A stretch of DNA of 6,153 nt from Caldisericia bacterium. GTDB taxonomy: Bacteria; Caldisericota; Caldisericia; UBA6126; JAGPKI01. The translations under genes and the position numbers were made by a program. The DNA lies in assembly GCA_018054005.1 (NCBI GenBank), contig JAGPKI010000011.1:8091-14243 (forward strand), written 5' to 3'. This document shows positions 5,321 to 6,153 of this stretch, piece after piece; position 1 is the first letter of the stretch, and each line of letters starts with the position of its first letter. Below the pieces are notes generated by a model. The model was not told the origin of the DNA. It searched no databases and saw only the letters and a list, made by a program, of their open reading frames with translations.

Positions 5321-5570
5321 TATTTTAATTAACAAAAAATGCAAGTATTGTGAGTGTTTCGTAAATGATTATGTGGATGGTAGATTATCAAGAATAAAAG
5401 AGGAAGAATTCCTTGCACATATTGAGAATTGTTTTAAGGTTAAAGGCTGTAAAAAGTGTATTGAGCTTGTAAAACAGTTTAAGATTATTAAAAGTTATTG
5501 TGAAAATTTACGCGATAGCTTGACTATGCCAGAAGATTTAAGCATAAATCTTCTTAGAATGATTAGATAG
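5307..5570 (+). CDS. Putative zinc-binding anti-sigma factor
   Basis: This 87-residue soluble protein is encoded directly after, and 14 nt overlapping, the ECF sigma gene. Its likely role is to bind and hold that sigma factor until a signal releases it. The N-terminal pattern C12..C15.C17, FVNDYVDGRLSRIKEEEFLAH, then H38-x3-C42-x5-C48-x2-C51 resembles the zinc anti-sigma (zf-HC2/ZAS) fold, in which a Cys near residue 11 and an HxxxCxxC motif bind zinc. Here the second half of the motif is stretched, and there are seven cysteines in total (12, 15, 17, 42, 48, 51, 65). There is no transmembrane segment, so sensing would be cytoplasmic, as in RsrA-like redox sensors. The closest ribosome-binding-like sequence, GAGAGG (5288-5293), is 13 nt from the ATG, so coupling to sigma translation is likely. 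Function is inferred from motif and position. Confidence 0.75.
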   Translation: MILTNILINKKCKYCECFVNDYVDGRLSRIKEEEFLAHIENCFKVKGCKKCIELVKQFKIIKSYCENLRDSLTMPEDLSINLLRMIR

Positions 5571-5604
5571 TAAAACTGTAAAATAAAAACTATAAACTAT
5601 AAAA

Positions 5605-6153
5605 TTACTTGATCCAATAATTAGGTGCTTCTCTCACAATAGAAACATCATGAGGATGTGATTCTTTAATCCCAGTAGAAGTTATTTGAACAAATTTAGT
5701 ATTTTTTCTAAGTTCTTCTATATTATGAGCGCCAGCATAACCCATGCCAGATCTTAATCCTCCAATTAATTGATAAACAAAATCTTGAAGTTTTCCTCTG
5801 TAAGGAACTCTTCCTACAATACCTTCGGGTACCAATTTAGCAGCAGGAGTGCTCTCTTGAAAATATCTCTCTCCGCCTCCTTCTTTCATTGCTTCAATTG
5901 ACCCCATAGCTCTATATTCTTTGTATTGCCTACCACCATAAAATATTAGATCACCAGGACTCTCATCAAGACCAGCTAAAAGATTGCCAAGCATAACAGT
6001 ACTTGCACCCGCAGCAATCGCTTTTGTTATATCACCAGAGTATCTTATACCACCGTCAGCAATAATTGGAATATCGTATTTATCAGCAATTTCTGAGCAC
6101 ATCATAATCGCTGAAAACTGTGGAACACCACAACCTGCTATTATTCTTGTTGT
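5605..6153 (-). CDS. guaB: IMP dehydrogenase, C-terminal part (5' end cut)
   Basis: The enzyme oxidises IMP to XMP with NAD+, the first committed step of GMP synthesis. The frame enters from the right edge as TTRIIAGCGVPQFSA, so the catalytic Cys of the SICTTRI loop would be the next codon outside the window. The 182 visible residues, numbered from the edge, include the IMP-binding DGGIR (33-37) and the phosphate-site region MLGNLLAGLDESPGD (54-68). They also include YRAMGSIEAM (80-89), the mobile flap with its catalytic Arg-Tyr pair in ERYFQE (R96, Y97), PEGIVGRVPYRG (109-120) and GGLRSGMGYAG (131-141). The protein ends in SHPHDVSIVREAPNYWIK. The ATG at 6105 is internal, not the start. CBS domains, if present, would lie outside. 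The gene converges on the anti-sigma gene with a 34-nt gap lacking an obvious terminator. Confidence 0.97.
   Translation of the reverse strand, partial: TTRIIAGCGVPQFSAIMMCSEIADKYDIPIIADGGIRYSGDITKAIAAGASTVMLGNLLAGLDESPGDLIFYGGRQYKEYRAMGSIEAMKEGGGERYFQESTPAAKLVPEGIVGRVPYRGKLQDFVYQLIGGLRSGMGYAGAHNIEELRKNTKFVQITSTGIKESHPHDVSIVREAPNYWIK

Noticed and set aside
5571..5604. Bidirectional terminator between the convergent anti-sigma and guaB genes
   Set aside because: Only an AT-rich direct repeat (ACTATAA) is present; no GC stem or T-run hairpin can be drawn.

Overview
The window comes from a low-GC bacterial chromosome. It carries a compact cell-division cluster, an ECF sigma/anti-sigma pair and the 3' part of an inosine monophosphate dehydrogenase gene. 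The ftsQ-ftsZ-(HlyD-like)-yggS-sepF order, with SepF and no neighbouring ftsA, resembles Clostridia-type Firmicutes and some deep-branching low-GC lineages such as Atribacterota. The sequence alone does not fix the phylum. Clear AAGGAG-type ribosome binding sites before ftsZ and sepF fit either placement.

Layout. Positions 1-646 hold no intact gene. The left end (about 31-121) is a purine-rich array of degenerate repeats. It is followed by AT-rich sequence with a 13-bp inverted repeat, several small hairpins and a possible decayed reading frame on the minus strand. A candidate promoter (647-675) precedes a tRNA-Arg(CCG) gene (690-762). Only 9 nt separate this tRNA from the start codon of ftsQ (772-1476). 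After an 83-nt gap with a candidate promoter come ftsZ (1560-2630), an HlyD/membrane-fusion-like membrane protein (2638-3576), the PLP-binding protein YggS (3573-4283) and sepF (4287-4739). These four are spaced by 7 nt, -4 nt and 3 nt and look like one operon. An ECF sigma factor (4811-5320) and a small cysteine-rich putative zinc anti-sigma factor (5307-5570) overlap each other by 14 nt. Facing them is guaB (5605 to the right edge, minus strand), cut just after its catalytic cysteine codon.

Function. FtsQ is the bitopic divisome scaffold. FtsZ forms the cytokinetic ring, and its C-terminal peptide is intact. SepF, with an N-terminal amphipathic helix and a polymerising core, could tether FtsZ to the membrane in place of FtsA. 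YggS (PLP homeostasis) and the HlyD-like protein travel in the same transcript; the role of the latter is unknown. The sigma/anti-sigma pair has no transmembrane segment, so a cytoplasmic signal such as redox or metal stress is more likely than envelope stress.

The observations most worth checking are: the tRNA-Arg with C at the near-universal U33 position; the tRNA-ftsQ junction, where tRNA 3' processing would define the ftsQ mRNA 5' end and cut its Shine-Dalgarno; the altered T3 loop of FtsZ; the unusual cysteine spacing of the anti-sigma factor; and the repeat-rich left flank. I found no evidence of a clearly new multi-gene system.
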